Source: Nautilus pompilius (lineage: Eukaryota; Mollusca; Cephalopoda; Nautilida; Nautilidae). From it: a DNA stretch of 64,000 nucleotides. Below, piece after piece: positions 38,337-51,926 of the stretch (positions are counted from its first letter, which is position 1; each line of letters begins with the position of its first letter). The stretch covers positions 620,001 to 684,000 of the forward strand of contig JACATO010000308.1 in NCBI GenBank assembly GCA_018389105.1. Direction: 5' to 3'. The position numbers and the translations under genes are program-made. A model generated the notes under the pieces. It had not been told where the DNA came from and did no database searches. It worked only from the letters and a program-made list of their open reading frames with translations.

Positions 38337-41300
38337 GTTTCTTTAAATATGTACAAGTGAGATTTTTCTATTTAGAGGTCAATAATCACTTTTCAAAACT
38401 GTTGCAACTAAGGATAGTAGCTGTAGCACTTCTTTGGACACGTTAATATATATACATATATTAAAGGAACTTTGTTAGAAGGAATGTCCAAAGATGGATT
38501 AAATATTAGAAAATAAGTGTTTGGTCTCAGTTTTCATAAAGAGGGCATTGTTATATTTTCACTTGGCAACTTGTGGTGGTAAAAGAAATGAGCACTGTTT
38601 GTTTGAAATTTAGAAACTTGAGTGTTTAGATTATGCAATCACATTGTAAGTATAATTTAAAAAAAAAAACCAACCTCTCTTCACTAAAAGAAATCAAAAT
38701 CAAAATCAAAATAAACAAACATATAACCCCAAAAAACCTTTAATACAGAAAATTATTTGATTTCAGTATTATGGATCATATTTCATTCCTGATAAAAGTT
38801 TTGCTTTACTTTCTGATGTAGCATGTATTTTGCTCATAATTTTTTTTTCTCCCATCTGTCAAAAATACAGATATTAAAAATATTTCACCTCTGCATGAAT
38901 TTACAAATTGTAAATTAAAGCTGAAACTTTAAGAGAGACTAAAGAGAAACCACTACACGAGTGAGTGGCTGTTAAAGACAGGCAGATGTCAATAATTTTA
39001 TTGCCCTCCCCAAAGTAATATTAAACTTTTCTGTACAGAAATTGAAATGTCTTATAAAAATCACATTATGATATCTCCCAAATACCACAGAAGAATTCAA
39101 CAGATTATTTCTAATCATAAATTAAGTTTAAATAAAATGTTAATATTTAGGCTAGCAGACTGCTGAGATAACGATATTTCTTTGACATTCTTATGCAGCC
39201 AATGTAATGTAAAATATATAATATGAAAGTATCATTTACAAAGTTTATTCTTTAACATTCAGCTAATAAGTTAAAAACTACCTATGCAAATTTATAGTTT
39301 CATTCAATGTCATATCATATACAAGAGAGAGTGTGCGTGTTGTTTGCAATTATTATCAATAGTTGAGAAAACCAGTTGTGCTGTGACTGAATGAGCCATA
39401 CAGGATATTTCAACAAAGTGAGCAGTTAAAAATATCTGCTCTATTGTGAAATATCAGAGGTCAACTAAATAAGTAACTTGTGATGAACTCATTAATGATT
39501 AGATAATTTTGTGAAGGTGGGGAAATAAAATATTTTAAAAATCAAGCTGTTAACTTGCTGCAAGCCAAGAAACTGCAGCACTGGTCCGTCACAGCTCTCA
39601 GAATTAACATTAAGTCCAGGTTATTGTTTCTTTGGTTGAACATGGTATCATATTCACATAAGCTTCTTTGTATAGAAAAAAAAAATTTTTTTTCAATTTC
39701 TTTTGTGTGTGAAATATTAAGATGATAAAACAAAGTTCCTGAAATTTGAATAAATAATAAATGAAATTGACTCATCAACTAGCTTACTGAAGCACATACT
39801 ATATATAGATAACTACAATAAATTTAAAATTGCAATACTTGATCCTGTTCATAAGAATGTGAATCAAATATAATGCTATCAACAAACAGTATTATGGATG
39901 ATAACAAGAATAATCAAGGTAAGTGTTTAAACTTGCTTGAATAGCTGGAATAAAGCTTTTATTATTAACAATTTATTTTAACAGGTTTTAATCCATGGTA
40001 TTATTTTAAAGAAACTGTATAAAATGTTTTAAAATATTCATGAAGCAACTATTGTTATCAGAAAAATATTTATATCTGAAGTTGGTATGCCTTTGATGCT
40101 AACTAATAAAAATTACAACCATAAGTTCATATAAATGTTAGTAGATGCCTCTGAAAAAACAAAAGCTATTGTATTTCTTAAGTGCAGAACAGGATAGTGT
40201 TAACAGTTATCAGTAGACTGGAGTTTTAAAATAGTCTCAGTCTTGTTAAATTATGTACATAAAAAAAATTCAGATAATTAGACATATAACGAAGTATACA
40301 TCACACTTTACTCTGACTACACACTGTTCCACAAGTTCTACAGACTTAATAGTGTACACTTAAAAACAAACAAGCAACAAAAATCACTGAGATAACTGCT
40401 ACCATAATAATCCACATTTCAGTAAAAAACCTATGAATGATTAATAAAAACAGGTATTTATTTTGTTTTTGCATGTACCATGCAATTAGAAAAAAAATAC
40501 AAGAAATCTTTCTATTTAGAAACCATTATTAAAGGTAAGAAATTATGCACTATGCTATCTTCATTAATCTCTCATTGGTATTCTTCAGATCTAAAAAGAG
40601 CATTTCTTAGATTAAGATTTTAGACCGTGTCTATAAACAACTATGCATTTTATTTTAATAAAAACAGATTAAAATTTCTTCTCAGATAATAATAATAATA
40701 ATATATTATTATTAGTCCTTCTATTGCATAACAAATAAATAACTTCAACAAACATTTGGCTCTTAATTCGGATCACAATCTTAATTTTTTTGTGCTTAAA
40801 GCAAAATTTTGTCTCAATATTATTTATAGTATGCAAATTAGCAGTTAAATTTCTATACCAAACAATAATTCATATTGTCAGTAATCTTGAGATTAAAATA
40901 ATCAAATGCTATAAAAAATAAACTTGAATTTCCCCTTGTTTTATTTTAAATATTTTTTAAGCATTTGCTACATAATCTTTTAATAAATATTATTTCATAT
41001 TTTTGGAGCTTTCAAGATGATATCGAATGTAAGCATTGCCCATTATCTTTAGCTGGATGAAATAGTTATTAAAAAATATTTAAAAACAAAAGAATTGTAA
41101 AGTTTTCGTTTAACAATACATTTTTGTACCCTTAATTATTTTCTAATATAAATTCTTTCAGAGCCATTAATCAATGATGCAAAATTTCCTATTAGCTGAA
41201 ATTCTTCCCATTATAGCCTAATGATGAAAGACTTACGGTAAACCTCAAAACTGGAAAATATCAATCTTTTCAAAAGGAAATTTTCATTTTATTCATTATT

Positions 41301-41599
41301 TTAAGTCTTTGTCTTAGTATAAGACTTTCAGAGGAGTTGGTGTATGGAGCTGTTAAAGTCACAAATCCTACAGCTAACTTTTACTTCATTCGGCTTGATG
41401 CTACTGATAGAAAGAGAGAAGATACTGATTTAAAATATAGCAAAATTGAATGACTGTTAATGTGTTTCCTTAATAAACAAGAGTCTGCAAATTCATTATA
41501 CACAAGTGCATAAAATGTCAGCATCTGACCATACCATGTGGCTTTACAAATGGTAGGTAGACTGCTCAAGGAGTGGTATGTGTATTACACACACAAGAC
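38337..41599. other. AT-rich DNA, nothing recognised
   Basis: Small (ATT)n runs only; a 78-codon minus frame near 39550 has no recognisable motif. Confidence 0.6.
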
Positions 41600-42644
41600 A
41601 AACATTGTGACTTGGCAAACTGAGTTAGACTGATAAATGGAAATATGACATTTGTGTGCAATCAATACTGACAATACAGCAGTGGAACAACTCAAGGTAA
41701 ACCAAAAAATGCTAGTGTGTGAAAGTATACAATGGAACTTAGGGAATCAACACAGTGCACTCAGAGTCAATGATTAGCTGTTTATGAACACATCATCAAG
41801 AGACTCAGCATGTGAGGGCTTTGGCTCCCATATTGGCTACCTAAGATCAACATTGTGATGTCAAGACAGATATATTACTTTTATCACACTGTGTAACATC
41901 AGTTGAATACATTAGAGCTGCAAAAATAGTTGAGGAAGACAGTTTGGATCAAAATCATACACTATTATAAATTGCCTTCATAGGCAAGGAGAAATTGATG
42001 CAGACATCAATGATGGTCTGTGTGAAGTGGTGGTTGCAGGTTATATTCTTGGGAGAAATGTGTGTTCCATCAGAACTTCCAGAATGGCTGTAAAAAAGTA
42101 TGGGGAAGTTGGAATGAATAGTACCACACAGATGCCACCATCCCACAAATGTTAAATGGATGGGACTTGCTGATATTGTGAACAGTATCAACATAAGGTG
42201 TGACAGATACCAAACAGCAGCAAAGTTCACAGCAGGCCCTTTGCCAAATCACAATGCCAGTTTCATATTCTAGACTAACAATGTTGAAACTGACCATGAA
42301 AGAATTGTTGTCAGTCAACTCCTCAAAAAATAGGTAGATAAACACTCCACCATAGGTAGGCTTATTGATCAATCTTTTACCAATTGAATGTATGGTATTT
42401 CCTGGACTCAGACAATGGGCACAGCCTTTAAGTAGCCTTGATAAATTGAATGTAACACTTTGTGAGAAGTTAACAAGAATCCACCAGATTCTGCTGGATT
42501 GACCCATAGGAACATGAAATATTGCTGTATCACTATTTGGTTGCTGATTGTGGCACAAAACATTAATAGGTATGAAGACTGATGCTTGCTCCTCAAACCA
42601 TCTACCTTTTGTAAGATATGGGTGATGTCATTACAAACGTATCA
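41600..42644. other. Less AT-rich block of unknown origin
   Basis: Composition is more balanced than its surroundings, and a 162-codon minus-strand frame (42070-42558) is open by its standards. No domain was recognised in any frame. It may be an old transposon. Confidence 0.4.
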
Positions 42645-42905
42645 CTTCACTTGTCCAATAACCCATAGATCATTGGGGCACCTCGAGGTGTGTCTAGGGC
42701 ATCTTACAACCTGGCAGAGCCAATTCCTCTCCAAGTTGAGAGTCAAGGTAAATATAAGTATCCAAAGAAGGGCTGTACAACTGTTTCGGTCTTTTTGGCC
42801 ATCATCAGCAGCATCTCTGACCCCACCAGGGATCGAATCCAGCGACAAGGATTGACATGTGAACTTTCTACCCACTGCACCATGACACCATCTCATGACA
42901 CATGC
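42645..42905 (-). repeat. tRNA-derived SINE, second family
   Basis: On the minus strand: A-box TGGTGCAGTGGG, B-box GGATTCGATCC, then a body (gatgatggccaaaaagaccg) unlike the other SINEs here. The three overlapping open frames of 87-89 codons on both strands are shadows of it. Confidence 0.65.
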
Positions 42906-45548
42906 ATACAATATACCAAATGCTTGTTCACTGGTAAAAGAGAAATAACTTGATAATAATTATTTAGTGTCTCTGTTGTGAAGTTCTCCTGTATTTATTA
43001 AATAGTATATTACATGGAATGTACTTTAATATGCACATACAGGTGATCACTTATGTTCTACAGTAAATCATACTACTAGAAAACAGGCACAAATGAAGGG
43101 GAAATAGGTTTTGTAGAATAGGTCAACAAAATTAATTTATAATTATTTTTATCCTAAAAATAAATAAATGCATGTGTTGCATCTAAGGATAGATTTTAAA
43201 ATTCTAAATTTTCATAATCATTTCTAAGAAGATTAGTCTAAGGTTTACTTCTTAAGTGATTTTTGAAAGCAGCAAAAGGAGATAGAAAGAATTAAACTGG
43301 TAATATTGGTATTAGCTTTAATCACTAATACATAATTCAAAATAAAATGTTCTTTATTCTGATTTCTCATTTTAAATAAAATAAGTCAGATGCAAAAATA
43401 GGGGTTCAATTCACCCAACAAAAATGAAAGCAAACCTTTTAGTTATCAATTAATTTTTCTATACATAAAGTATTCAAGATTTTAGAAAAGAAGATTTTAG
43501 ATTGGGTTGTTAGTTATTTGGAAAACTAATGGTTCTAGTTGAGTTTTCAATTGTTAAGATAGTGGTGTTAAGTTAAATTGTAGGCACATTCTAACCATAT
43601 ACAGCCTTCTACACACTATTAAAATATGCATTTAACAAACCATTAAGATTTTTAATAAACTTGAACCATCATTGATTTATAGAAGATGATTTTAAAATAA
43701 TATTTTAAAATTCAAACTTTTCTAAGGTTTTAGACTCAACAAGTATTTTAATAGACAAGAACCATTTATAATAGATTAAAACAGTATATATGTTTCCTAT
43801 GTAAAAAGAGAAAGATATAAGTAAGTATAGAGATAAAGATAGATAGGTAGTTACTACTGAAGTGAAACCATCAGGCATTACCTTTAAAAAAAAATCACTC
43901 TAAAAAAGAAAGAGATGAATGCAACTTTTAGCAATTAATAATATAATTCAAATGTTATTAAATGATGTAAACTTTCAAAGTGCCATTCAGTTGATGGAAA
44001 CTGCATGAACAATTTTATTTCTGTAATTAAGTAATACTGAAAATAAATGATATCCTGCCTACTTTAATATGATTTAATCCAAATAAAACTGCAGGTGGCA
44101 AGTCATGCTGATTAAATAGCTACACACATGATTGCACCTTCCTGTTTGAATTATAGGCAGGTGCAGTGATACAATAATCAGTTATTTAGAAGGTGATGAA
44201 AGTGGCTCACCACTATATGTATTCTATAATCCATATTAGGATTTGGATAGTGTAAAACTAGTTTTAAGATATGGTTCAAATGTTTCAGTTATTGGACATA
44301 AAAAATGAATACCTAAAATCCAAGCAACAAAGTGATACAACTGAAACAAAATAAAAAAGGTAAAATAAACTGAGAAATGTAACAATAGAAATAAATAGCA
44401 TAATAGGTAAACTCAACTGTCAAATCTTTCTTCAATGCCATCTGCAAAAGTACAATTTTTTCCAACAATATAGATATTATAAAACAATTCTACAATTTAA
44501 AAAATGGAAATTTAAAAATTGCAATTTTCCGTTTTTCCCTGCTACTGGAAATATAACTACATTATCATCCAAGATAAACCAGAGATTCTAGCTAACACAG
44601 CTTTGGAAAAAATTACCAGAGCAACATAATTCTAATGGTACAAATAATTTCTATTTTTTGTATGTACAAATTTTACAGAAATAATTGTCTAGTCAAATAT
44701 GGAAACAGTAATGGAGTTAACTGTTAGTACAAACAGGTTTACCATGTACAGCAAAAATTACAATAATTATATTAAAATATGTTTATTATAGTTCACAGAT
44801 TTCTGTTTGTCTTTTGTTTTCTTATTTAAATAAAGATTCCTAATTGCCAACAGCTTTGATATGAAGTAAGTGTAAGCGAAGCAGCAGCTCAGGTGTTATC
44901 TATTGCCAAGGCAAAAGATAAAAAAGATTATCATTTTCTTAAAGATGTTGGAAGAATGTCAAAATACATTTTGCAGGCTTTTTGTTAAGGTTATGCCATC
45001 CCTCTTTATCTGAGGAAAACTGCACTATCACACAATACACAGTTACTATCATTACACAGCACTGTGTGGTTCTGAGTTGGGTTCTTTCTATCACAGACTG
45101 TTTAAACAATAACAAAACTAACTCTGATCTACAAGGTGGTGCACAGCGCAGTGTTCATTGCCACTTCCACAAAAATGCACTACAATGAAAGCTTCTGCCA
45201 AGTGACCAAGAATGACTGGAATAGGTGCAAATTGAAATTAAAACTGACATGAATTTTCATTAATTTTTAACCCATTATCATCATTTAGAATATGAAATTC
45301 TCCTGCACAAGCATGAAGAATTTCCAACTGTATTCCATGTGTAAGTTGTCTAATAATTTTGTCCACAGCTGTAGGTTTTGTATTAAACATAATGAGATAC
45401 ATTTTGACACACAGAAAAACGTTGCATTAAAGTACGCACAAAGTCACAAATAAATAACCACCACCACCGCCAGCAAACTTTCCCCTTTGAGACTGCCCTT
45501 GAAAATGAGGACATAAGAAATATTTAAGTTGGATATGCTCAAATGTCC
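42906..45548. other. AT-rich DNA, including the probable TPST 3' UTR at its right end
   Basis: The right end (from about 44760) is probably TPST 3' UTR; the rest shows nothing recognisable. Confidence 0.5.
44782..44787 (-). terminator. Candidate poly(A) signal for TPST
   Basis: AATAAA on the minus strand about 760 nt downstream of the TPST stop codon. The 3' UTR would run from 45548 to about 44760. The hexamer is frequent by chance in AT-rich DNA, so this is only a candidate. Confidence 0.25.
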
Positions 45549-45861
45549 TTAGGAAGCTGAAACATTTTTTTTAAGATTTGAACTGTGATGTGACAAAACT
45601 ACGTGCTTCTCTTTTATCAGATTTTCTGCTTTCTGTCTCCAATACTCTCTATTTTTCAGAATGTAGTTTGTATTATTAGTAACACGAGAATCTGGTTTAC
45701 CATATACAGGGGGATTGGCAGCTGGATCATAGCCAAGAACTTCCAGCATTGGAGCTATATTTGCCATGTCGCGAACCACATCCAATGGTATCTTGCCTAC
45801 CCATTTGGTTAAAGCTTCCATGTTGACTGGCTGTATCACCTGATCTGAAGATCTTTCAGTC
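45549..45861 (-). CDS. TPST: Tyrosylprotein sulfotransferase, last coding exon (C-terminus, residues 288-391)
   Basis: The exon follows a pyrimidine-rich acceptor (TTTTTTTGTTAG|GACTG on the minus strand). It completes the split Lys codon in phase and continues with [13 protein letters not shown], then KWVGKIP and the [16 protein letters not shown] block, all hallmarks of the TPST C-terminus. Phase arithmetic agrees: the first exon leaves 2 nt and this exon supplies 1 nt plus 104 codons including the stop. The stop is TAA at 45549-45551. After the conserved YGKPD block there are about 40 less conserved residues with an NNT glycosylation sequon, slightly longer than the vertebrate tail. The upstream open frame beginning MCCFFV is intron read-through and not part of the protein. 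Confidence 0.93.
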
Positions 45862-46599
45862 CTAACAAAAAAACAACACAAATGTCATTAGCATAAATAA
45901 TAAATGCAAAGCATTTTTAATCTTCAGTCAAGCAATATATTGCTGTAAGGTTAAGTTATTCAAAGAAGAATCTAAACAAACTAATAAATTTCTCAGCTTA
46001 CAAGAAAGTTAAGATTATTCATCATGGAAAAACATGACAATCTTGACTTTATTATTTAATTTCTTCATCAAAAGTTGTTTATTTTTTTTTAAGTGTGGCT
46101 ATAATATTTGCCACATTCATAGTTATTCTACTGTCAGTTTGTTCATGAAACTTAAAACATATTTCTATTGAAACATAATCTGGGGGGAGCAATAAGTAGC
46201 ACTCAATGACTGCTTAAGGCCTTCATCTGTTTCTTTTTAGTTCACTAGTGGGTAGGAATGCAAACCTGTTAAAAGAAAACATCTAAACAACATTATGGAA
46301 ATTCAATAATAATTAAGTAATAATGGTTAAAGATGGATACCATACTAAGTCTGAAATGAAAATTGGGGGAATATACCTACTGTGAACAATTTTGTTAGAA
46401 TATTTTTTGTATGAAAAGTTTTGTCTTTTTTCTTGGCCTCCAGACTTTAAACTCAGTTGAATATTTTTTTTATTTTAGATACAAATACAGTATTAGAAAT
46501 AATTATGGAAACAGAGGAAAAACTGGGTATAAAATACAAATAATACATGATAGAATTGCATCTCATGTGTAAGAATGAAATGTTCCAATAGTACAGTCA

Positions 46600-47800
46600 T
46601 GTATTGATATAGTTGAATGTAACTGCTTGTCATGCAAGCAGTCAGAAAGGGCCACACATGTGCAGGATTATAAAAGTATAGGTAGTGATATCACTGCATG
46701 TGGTGAATATTATGACTCCTGAAGAAAATTGTACATGAAAATCATATATAAATCAAGTTCTTAGCTAGTGAAGGCTACTTCATGTGGCAGACTACAGCCC
46801 AACTTCATGTTTCAAAAACAGCTGTATATAAGAATCTGAAGAGGATATGCAAAACTGGTACTGTTGACAATAGATATGGTTAAGGAAGTAATCCCAAACT
46901 CTTAAAGCCAGTAGAGATCTTGCGAATGACCTAACTGCAAGGGAAGGTGATAAAATTTCTTCAATAACAGTAAGATATACATTAATGTAAAGTGGTTTCA
47001 ATGAATGCATAGCTACCCAAAAACCTTTGCTGAGGAGAGGAAACCAAACAGCAAAGCTGAAAAGGACAGCAGAAATGAAACAGTTGGATGACCAAACCTG
47101 GAAGTGCTTTTTACAAGAGAGTCTAAATTTGAACTGTTCAGCAATACTAAGTGGTAGTTTGTTCAAGAGCAGTTGGAAAAGCAGCACAACAGTCAGCATA
47201 TAAGAGTTACAGTGAAGTATGGAAGTAAATAAATATGCGTGTGAGGCTGCATATGAACCAAGAGTGTCAGAAATTTGCATAAAATTTAAGGTATACTAAC
47301 TGCTGAGAGATTTAGGCAGGTTCTCATCCATTATGTCATTCATTCCCTCAGAAACATATCTTATCGGGTGAATATTCATCTTCCAACATGAAAATGACCC
47401 CAAACATACAGCCAATGAATGAGGTTAAAAATTATTAGAAGCATTTAAAAAGTTGATAGTTATGTTTTGGCCTGCACAAATTTCTGATATGAACATCACT
47501 GAGGCTGTATGGAGTTTTTTATATGGCTACTAAAAAAGTCAAACAAAAAAAAAAAAAAGTGTTACAAAGTATTTGGAACAACATTCCATAGTCAAACACT
47601 GATAACCTGTATGAGAGTATAAAATCAAGGGCCATTCTTTTACAAAGCAAAGGCTCACATCCCAAATAAATGTACTGTACAACATATTTTGTTTTTTTAT
47701 ATATTTTCTGTAAAAATACAATGTGCATGACAACTCACAGTTGAAATCACTCATTGTTTGTGCATATGCTGCATGTTTCCACAATTAATTCTAATACTGT
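46600..47800 (+). mobile_element. Tc1-like transposon relic in the TPST intron
   Basis: A heavily broken frame shows SRDLANDLTAREGDKISSIT followed by an RYTL segment near 46910-47000 (the second helix-turn-helix of Tc1). Near 47380-47520 it gives FQHENDPKHTANE, then FWPAQISDMNITEAVW, matching the DPKHT and SPDLNPIENLW motifs. Several stops and frameshifts are present. The 162-codon open frame on the opposite strand over the same bases is a shadow. Boundaries are approximate. Confidence 0.75.
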
Positions 47801-50800
47801 AGGTCAGAAACAAGTTTGGCTTAGAAAAGATTGCAAAAAAAAAAAACAAACTTTTTTTCTAATTAGCTGACACTATTGCTATTTATTCAACTCACTCATA
47901 TTTCTGTAACTAAAATGTTAAGCTATGAACCTGCGTTTCAGCTAATTATGTTCTCTTGTGTTTTTCTTTCCTTTTTTTTTTGCAATAACTGAAAAACTGC
48001 TATATCTGCACATTCAAAATCGTTGTTAAATTTAAACACTCGTTAGATCTCTCAATAATCTTACATAAAAGAGAGCAAGACAAAACGGCGCAATTCACAC
48101 AATGAAAAATACAAAGAAATAATTTCTATATAGCTTCTCTGGTAAAATAAATTGTCGATTTTTAAAAAAATTCATTTTGACAGATTTCATATAAACTACT
48201 AAGAGTCTACAGCAATCTAAATGTCATTTTAGTAGTCGAGTAGAGTTTCCACTAAGTTTAGGTGAAATTTAGAACAGGGGGTGTGTAACCTAATTTGGCA
48301 AAGTCTCATGATGTTAACCCACAAGTGCATAATTTCCAGATATTCTCCTCAAATATACAATTTCCAGCTATTCAAAGTTTAATTTCCTCATGAAAGTAAC
48401 TCTCAAACAAGCAATTTTTTTAGCTCTCCTGAGCTTAGTCAAGACTTTTTTTTTTCTAGATAGGAAATGCTCACATTAATAGGAAGTAATAAGAAACGGC
48501 TAAACTTAAAGGCACACTTTGATCCAAATAAATGGAAATAATCATATTCAGAGATTACCATTATTAAATAATAAATAACCTGGTTTTAAAAAAATGGATT
48601 TGGCAGAATCTTCAGCATAACACCACCGTTTATATATTTTTTAAACTTAGATTTGAGAACACATGCAGATTCAATAAAAAAATCATCTTTTAAAGTATTA
48701 GCTATCAATATAAATATTCTAAATCTTAATAAAAGTTTAATTATAAGCAGTGCTCCAAATGTTTTTACAAAGAAGCTCAGGGATGTTCTAAAATATGGTA
48801 CACACACAGATATACATCAATCAGGTGCATCAGGGAGAGTAGAAGAAAGAGTAACAGATAGTGCATAGTGTCGTACAATCATTAATTATTATGATAGATG
48901 TTAATATTGTATGTATTAGAAAAATTATATAGACACAAATGAATAAAGATGGCTGAGATAGCCTGCAATCATTATTAGATATAATGTATTTCGAATGATA
49001 ATTATTTACCATACAAACTAGCCACTCAAAGTTTCTGAGCAAGAAACTAAACAATGTAAAGAAAAATTTGGCAATAGATAAAACAACAACAATAATGTGT
49101 TTATTTTCATACGACTCAGTCCAAAAAACAATACTGAATGGCATAATGGTTCACAGCCAACACAAAATTAAGACAGAATCAAGAGCAAAGAAAGTAATGA
49201 CCACATTTGTATGGAGAGGGCAGTTTTCACAAAGAATGTCAGTTGATTAACATCTCATATGAAAGCCTTATTGACACAAACTACATTAAAACAATATAAT
49301 ATCATGCTCACTTCCAATGGAAAAGGCCATCGTTCAGGAAAATAACACCTAGCCACACATACTGAAACTAGAGCTGTGGTCAGAGGTTATTAGAAAGTTC
49401 CAACATTTAAGTAAGCTTCAGCAGAAACAGGAACTCTACCTAACTATGCCCAGTGTAAAAACTGTTACTAAAAATTCAATACACTAGTTACCCTTGTTTT
49501 TTTTAATGAGTTCATTACAACTCATTTAATTTCTAATTAAATAATTGTTCAATTAAAGAATATCATGTTTAATTCCTTAAAGTATATATAGAATCTTAAT
49601 CTTTTGTTTTAAACTTGATGCTGTACATGTTAAATGTTTTTGGTTGGCAAGTAGAAGCATTTTCCCTGTTGTGTTCTCCTGAAGAGATTGATATCAGTCT
49701 TAAACTTCTCTCAGACTGGATGCTGGATCTGATGAGCAGTGCTCAGGTGCCAATTAAGTAATTTTTTTCTAATGGCTACAAAAACGATAGCTGCATAATA
49801 TAGCGTGAAATTTGGTTAAGCGGATCTTAAATGGAATTCGCCTGCACATTGTTACCACAAAGCAAGCAGGAAAAGGTTGGTTTCACTTAATATTACACAA
49901 ATATCTTCCAGAAGCATTTTCAGATAATACTATTGAAAACTAAATAATGAGGAATACATGCTGAGGATGGCTCCAGCTAAAGATGAAAGCTCCAAAATTT
50001 ACTTCAAACATGCAAACATCTGAAGGCCACCTTCAATAAGGAATAAAATGTGAAATCAGATGAATTAGGATAGTTAGTACATCCTTTGTCAATAAGGTAA
50101 ATAACATTTTTAAAAAGACTTCTATTTGTTTATATAAAAAAGACATTTTTATCATTATGTAAATATCAAACAGAAAATTTATTAAAGAATTATGTAAATA
50201 TAGTTTACACTAACCCTTTCTTTTTTCCAGGTACAGAACATAAATCAAGAGTATAAATGTTCTGACATCAGACCTATGTTTAACCAAGTTTCAATAGAAA
50301 CAGAAATTTCAGTAAATAACCAATGTCTGGTGTAAAAACTAATTCACTTTATCTACAAGCAAGAAAATGGAGAAAACAGTAAAAGGTGACATGTACCAAA
50401 AAAAAGTAGGATAGTTAATGATAATTTTATCCAAAAAAAGAAAGTTTAAAACATTAAATAATGATAAATCTCTACAAGTGTTTTAAGGTTTCTGTCAATA
50501 TTCAAAAATTTAAACAAACTATTAGAACTATGTCAGTTATTTACACTTTTTTTATAAAACTTAAAGCAGAGATGTAGAGAATCTTAGCTTATATCAATCA
50601 TTTATTAAAATTCCCAAAATACAATGCTGCAGAAACAGACTGCTTGGCACTGCAGAGCTAATAATGAAGTTGGACACTATTTTCGCAAATTAAAAAGGCT
50701 GAAAGAACAAACAATTTCCACGTCTTGCTACAAAACTCACTGCAATATCTGTAACTGAGTTAGTACTTTTTGTCACAAGTAGAATGATGTGTTGTGTGTG

Positions 50801-51214
50801 TGTGTTTCCAGTATCTTGAAATACTGAAAACACATATACAAGACTATTCCAATGTTTAGTTTCTTTATCTTTTTTTTTTATTTGTTTGGGAGAGTGAATT
50901 CCTTAATTAATTATTATTGGTGGAGAGAAGCCTAGTTCAGACTATGTATTGGCTTGGGCAGTCAGTTTTTAGGCTGATGTGCAAAGAAAGTGCTGTTCAA
51001 CTTACATAGAAAAGAGTGTACAAAATTTGAAAATAAGAAATACTGATATAATAAATAATAAAAAGAAGTCTTTTGTAGTTACTTTGATAAATTTTTTAAC
51101 AGATAAAACATGTCTGAATACAAACTTGGAATTTAATGAATAAGCAAATACATGTATACAAAAAGTTACAAAGCTAATAAACTAAGTAGTCAAAATAATT
51201 ACAAATTTGAGCTA
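47801..51214. other. TPST intron, nothing recognised
   Basis: Small microsatellites (TG run near 50792) and chance frames; no transposon signature strong enough to name. Confidence 0.55.
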
Positions 51215-51421
51215 CCATATATTTTGGCATATAAGTCAATAATTTTTTCTGCAAGGGCCTGACCATTGACTTATACTCCACTCTGACTTATATATGGATG
51301 AAATCATGATACCAGAAACATGAGACCCTTAAGTACCACAGCGAAATTTATGTATGATTGTACCTCCCTTTTATTTAGTGTTAAGGGAACACAGGTATCG
51401 TTGTGTTAGGGGAGTTGCAAT

Positions 51422-51772
51422 TTGCCAAAGTTGAAAACAAATATCAATACCTACATGAAAATGCCTGCTATAAAGAAAAGGAAAGCATATACTGCAGCTT
51501 TTAAACTGGAAGTGTTCAATTTTTCTGAAAACGATGAAACAATGGTGAAAATATGGCAGCAGAACAGCAGTATGGTATTAGCAAGAAATGTGTTCACGAT
51601 TGACAAAAAGCAAAGGATTCATTACGACAGACTGAAAAATGCTAAAAAACCAAACCATGGTTGCAAAGCTAGATGGACCAGTGTCAAAGATCAGCTTGAA
51701 GACTTTGTTTTGATGCAATGTGCTTCATTCTCTTTCTTTCGCCTAAAACTCTTTCCTTCCTCAAATCTCTAG
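51422..51772 (+). pseudogene. Truncated pogo-type transposase, CENP-B-like DNA-binding N-terminus
   Basis: The frame contains KKRKAYTAAFKLEVFNFSEN, a Tigger/pogo N-terminal helix-turn-helix start, then an equivalent of the V...RNWRK linker, and GCKARWTSVKDQLEDFVL, the start of the CENP-B-type second domain. After residue about 100 the similarity stops and the frame runs into element-specific sequence ending SSNL. The DDE catalytic domain is missing. The inverted copy at 54464-55135 has the same junction, so the deletion predates their amplification. Confidence 0.8.
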
Positions 51773-51926
51773 CTTTGATGTTATCCACCACTGCTGTTTT
51801 ATAACCCTGACAGAAATTTTATACTGTTATTACTGTACAAAAGTATGATCATACTATCGACTTATGTGAATGAAGGCTTGAAAACAGGGAAATTTACCTA
51901 TTAAACTTATACTCCACATCGACTTA

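Noticed and set aside
46792-47280. 162-codon minus-strand open frame
   Set aside because: It lies antisense to the Tc1 relic whose motifs are readable on the plus strand, and has no domain of its own.
49068-49250. Possible mariner-like fragment (KKVMTTFVWRG)
   Set aside because: Only a few residues resemble a transposase core and no flanking motif or terminus supports it.
49725-49760. Possible hammerhead ribozyme core (ctgatgag)
   Set aside because: The required GAAA box and stems I and III are absent; the adjacent palindrome leaves no room for a stem II loop.
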